Assembly (NCBI GenBank): GCA_002404055.1
Contig: DHIZ01000070.1
Span: 45,984 to 53,875, forward strand
Direction of reading: 5' to 3'
DNA length: 7,892 nt
Origin: Chloroflexi bacterium UBA4733
GTDB lineage: Bacteria > Chloroflexota > UBA4733
Part shown: piece by piece, positions 5,382 through 7,892 of the stretch
Layout of the letters: every line of letters begins with the position of its first letter
Numbering within the stretch: position 1 is the first letter of the stretch
Translations under genes and position numbers: made by a program
The notes under the pieces: generated by a model
Databases searched by the model: none
Seen by the model: the letters and a program-made list of their open reading frames with translations, nothing else
What the model was told of the DNA's origin: nothing

Positions 5382-6506
5382 TCACTCCCCCGGCTTCGTC
5401 ACAGCATCCCGCAGGCGCTCAAAGAGGCTCTTGCCGTCGTGGTGGCCGGCTTCTTTCTCCAGGCTGGCCAGTTCGCGGAAGAGTTCGCGCTCGCGGGTGG
5501 AGAGGACGCTCGGCGTGACCAGGGTGACGGTGACGTATTCATCACCGCGGCCGCTCCCCTCCAGCACCGGGACGCCTTTGCCTTTGAGGCGAAAGCGCCG
5601 ACCGCTCTGAGTCCCGGCAGGGATTTTCAGTGACGCCGGGCCATCGACAGTCGGCACTTCCACCTCGTCACCAAGGGCTGCCTGACTGAAGGTGAGGGGC
5701 AGCGCCATGTGAATGTCGGTGCCGTCGCGCTCGAACATCTCGTGCGCCCGCACGTGGAAAGCGACCAACAGGTTGCCACGCGGCCCGCCCATCTGGCCGG
5801 CCTCGCCCTCGCCGCCGACGCGCATCTGCGTGTCGTTGTCGACCCCTCCAGGAATCTTGATCTCCAGCTTGCGGGTCGTCTTCACACGGCCCTGACCCCG
5901 GCATTCCGGGCAAGGATCGGTGATGACGCGCCCGTTGCCGCGGCAGCGGTCGCAGGCCACCACGTTGACGAACTGCCCAAAGATCGACTGCTGGGTGCGG
6001 CGAATCTCGCCACTGCCGCCACAGGCCGGGCAGCGCGTGGGGGTTGACCCTTTTTGTGCGCCGTTCCCCTGGCAGTTCGTACAGGTTTCCCAGCGCGGGA
6101 TCTCAATCTCTTTGCTGACGCCGAAAACGGCCTCCTCGAAGGTCAGGGTCAGGTCGTAGCGCAGGTCCGCGCCGCGCTGCGGGCCACGCCGGGTGGACGA
6201 GGCGACGCCCCCGCCGAAGAAGGTTTCGAACAGGTCCCCCAGGCCACCGAAGCCTTCAAAGTTCGTTTGGCCGAAGTTGCCGGCGGGCACTCGGTGGCCG
6301 AACTGGTCGTAGGCAGCCCGGCGCTGGGCATCGGAGAGCACTTCATAGGCTTCGTTGGCCTCGCGGAAGCGGCCCTCCGCATCCGTTGCCTTGTTGACAT
6401 CGGGGTGGTACTGCCGAGCCAGCTTACGGAACGCCCGCTTGATATCATCGTCGGAGGCGTTCCGGGGCACCGCCAGTACTTCGTAGTAGTCACGTTTGAC
6501 GCTCAT
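5382..6506 (-). CDS. dnaJ: Chaperone protein DnaJ (type I Hsp40)
   Basis: DnaJ is the cytosolic co-chaperone that delivers unfolded clients to DnaK and stimulates its ATPase. The 374-residue protein has the full type I order. The J domain (about 5-70) carries the HPD tripeptide at 34-36. A short Gly/Phe linker (about 76-100, GFGGLGDLFETFFGGG) follows. The zinc-binding domain holds four CxxCxGxG repeats, at C142/C145, C159/C162, C185/C188 and C199/C202, enough for two zinc ions. The two C-terminal client-binding beta domains follow (about 213-330), with GNLLVAFHVRAHEMFERDG and the GDEVEVPT segment. Length fits the family. The ATG at 6506 is preceded by GGAG about 10 bases upstream. The gene follows dnaK by 45 bases, so the two are probably co-transcribed. 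Its TGA lies 5 bases from a large inverted repeat. No key residue is missing. Confidence 0.97.
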   Translation of the reverse strand: MSVKRDYYEVLAVPRNASDDDIKRAFRKLARQYHPDVNKATDAEGRFREANEAYEVLSDAQRRAAYDQFGHRVPAGNFGQTNFEGFGGLGDLFETFFGGGVASSTRRGPQRGADLRYDLTLTFEEAVFGVSKEIEIPRWETCTNCQGNGAQKGSTPTRCPACGGSGEIRRTQQSIFGQFVNVVACDRCRGNGRVITDPCPECRGQGRVKTTRKLEIKIPGGVDNDTQMRVGGEGEAGQMGGPRGNLLVAFHVRAHEMFERDGTDIHMALPLTFSQAALGDEVEVPTVDGPASLKIPAGTQSGRRFRLKGKGVPVLEGSGRGDEYVTVTLVTPSVLSTRERELFRELASLEKEAGHHDGKSLFERLRDAVTKPGE

Positions 6507-6551
6507 TACCGCTGGTCTCCAACATTCGCCGGTGGGGTTGCCCGCTGCACC

Positions 6552-7892
6552 TTACCGTTCATGGTCGCCTTCCGACTTCGTCGGGGGCTCAGTGTCCCCT
6601 ACGCCAGGGCCAGCCGCCGCTGAATCACTCTCGCCCGCCGTGGAGGCCGGCTCAGCCGGCGGCTCTTCCGGCGGAGCGTAGAGGTTCGCTGTCAGCGTTT
6701 GCAACGCCGCCGACAGGTCACTGATGGCCGCCTTTACGAGCTCGACATCTTCGCCTGCCAGTGCCAGGCGAAGATCGCGCAGCTTGTCTTCTACCGCCGT
6801 CCTGTCACCCGGCCGAATCCGCTCGGCGAGCTCGCGCAGCACGTGTTCGGCCTGGTAGGCCATCCCGTCAGCCTTGTTGCGCTGTTCGATCTCGTCGCGA
6901 TTCCGCCGGTCCTCCTCGGCGTTCTTCTCCGCCTCCTCGACCATGCGCGCCACTTCCTCTTTGGACAGGCCGCCGGAGGACTGGATGGTGATGTGCTGCT
7001 CGCGATTGGTGCCCAGGTCTTTGGCTGAGACCGCGACGATACCGTTGGCATCGATATTGAATGTTACCTCGATCTTCGGCACGCCACGCGCCGCCGGCGG
7101 GATGCCGTCGAGGAGGAACTTGCCCAGCGAGGTGTTGTAGCGTGCCAGTTCCCGTTCGCCCTGCACCACGTTAATTTCCACGCTTGGTTGGCTATCGCTG
7201 GCCGTGGAAAAGGTCTGGCTCCTGGCGGTCGGGATGGTCGTGTTGCGCTCGATAAGGCGCGTGGCAATACCGCCGTGCGTCTCAATGCCCAGGGAAAGGG
7301 GGGTCACGTCGAGGAGGAGGACATCCTTGACGTCGCCCTTGAGCACACCGGCCTGGATGGCCGCGCCGACCGCCACCACCTCGTCCGGGTTGACCCCCTT
7401 GTTCGGCTCCTTGCCGAACAGCTTGCGCACCGTCTCCACCACCGCCGGCATGCGGGTCATCCCGCCCACCAGCACCACCTCGTCGATCTGCGCCGCCGTC
7501 ACCCCGGCGTCCGCCAGACACTGCTTGCAGGGCGCCACCGTCTGCTCAATCAGGTCCCCCACCAGTTGCTCCAGCTTGGCCCGCGATAGGGTGATCGCCA
7601 GGTGCTTCGGTCCACTGGCGTCAGCCGTGATGAAGGGCAGGTTGATGTCCGTCTGCTGGGTGGTGGACAGTTCCACTTTAGCCCGCTCCGCCGCCTCCTT
7701 CAGGCGCTGCAAGGCCATGCGGTCTTGCCGCAGGTCGATGCCTTCCTGCTTCTTGAACTCGTCGGCCAGCCAGTTGAGGATGCGCTGGTCAAAGTCGTCG
7801 CCGCCCAGGCGGGTGTCGCCGTTGGTGGCCTTGACTTCGAAGACGCCTTCGCCCAGGGAGAGCACGCTCACGTCGAAGGTGCCGCCGCCCAG
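6552..7892 (-). CDS. dnaK: Chaperone protein DnaK (Hsp70), 5'-partial
   Basis: DnaK is the ATP-driven cytosolic Hsp70 that binds and releases hydrophobic client segments, working with DnaJ and GrpE. The window holds the last 446 residues; the frame is open at the right edge and begins [11 protein letters not shown], equal to about residue 195 of the E. coli protein, including the conserved Thr of GGGT. The rest of the ATPase domain shows [18 protein letters not shown] and [20 protein letters not shown]. The interdomain linker is [15 protein letters not shown]. The client-binding domain has [25 protein letters not shown] and [12 protein letters not shown], then the helical lid with [22 protein letters not shown] at 7871 is an internal codon. 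Expected full length is about 640 residues, the usual size. The tail after NLYA is Pro/Glu/Ser-rich and ends GDHER, without the EEVKDKK-like end of many DnaKs. It lies just upstream of dnaJ on the same strand. Confidence 0.97.
   Translation of the reverse strand: MGGGTFDVSVLSLGEGVFEVKATNGDTRLGGDDFDQRILNWLADEFKKQEGIDLRQDRMALQRLKEAAERAKVELSTTQQTDINLPFITADASGPKHLAITLSRAKLEQLVGDLIEQTVAPCKQCLADAGVTAAQIDEVVLVGGMTRMPAVVETVRKLFGKEPNKGVNPDEVVAVGAAIQAGVLKGDVKDVLLLDVTPLSLGIETHGGIATRLIERNTTIPTARSQTFSTASDSQPSVEINVVQGERELARYNTSLGKFLLDGIPPAARGVPKIEVTFNIDANGIVAVSAKDLGTNREQHITIQSSGGLSKEEVARMVEEAEKNAEEDRRNRDEIEQRNKADGMAYQAEHVLRELAERIRPGDRTAVEDKLRDLRLALAGEDVELVKAAISDLSAALQTLTANLYAPPEEPPAEPASTAGESDSAAAGPGVGDTEPPTKSEGDHER

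Noticed and set aside
6054..6623. Plus-strand ORF of 189 codons opposite dnaJ and the dnaK 3' end
   Set aside because: It is antisense to two well-conserved chaperone genes and crosses their boundary; no motif is visible.

Overview
The window looks like chromosomal DNA from a G+C-rich bacterium, by eye around 60% G+C. A Chloroflexota-type (Thermomicrobia-like) host is my best guess. This rests on the long Ala/Ser/Thr spacer after the lipoprotein anchor of the peptide-binding protein, and on palindromic repeats of the 'GTAGGGGC...' kind near gene ends. No ribosomal or other phylogenetic marker is present, so the assignment is tentative.

The plus strand (bases 2-5220) carries five reading units in one direction. 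The first three belong to a dipeptide/oligopeptide-type ABC importer: a solute-binding lipoprotein open at the 5' edge, a DppB-type permease and a DppC-type permease. An AI-2E family membrane protein and a small, very acidic protein of unknown function follow. Gaps are 34-109 bases, so co-transcription is plausible. The two ATPase genes that would complete the importer are not in the window. The minus strand (5382-7892) carries dnaJ and the 3' two-thirds of dnaK, in the order dnaK-dnaJ, converging on the plus-strand block.

Three points stand out. (1) The binding-protein gene is interrupted by a single in-frame TAG (1316-1318) exactly where the family has Trp, and the correct frame resumes at once and runs to a normal TAA. 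It is a one-base nonsense change, a sequencing error or a suppressed codon; UAG serves as an ordinary stop elsewhere in the window. (2) A 49-base near-perfect hairpin fills part of the gap between the binding-protein and first permease genes, where an mRNA-stabilising element would be expected. (3) The space between the converging blocks holds a 104-base element with perfect 32-bp inverted arms, each arm itself a small palindrome, resembling a REP doublet (REPIN) and ending 5 bases from the dnaJ stop codon.

The importer, if intact, would bring in peptides or a related solute. The DnaK/DnaJ pair is the standard Hsp70 folding machine. I found no evidence of a new multi-gene system. The small acidic protein is the only gene whose family I cannot name.
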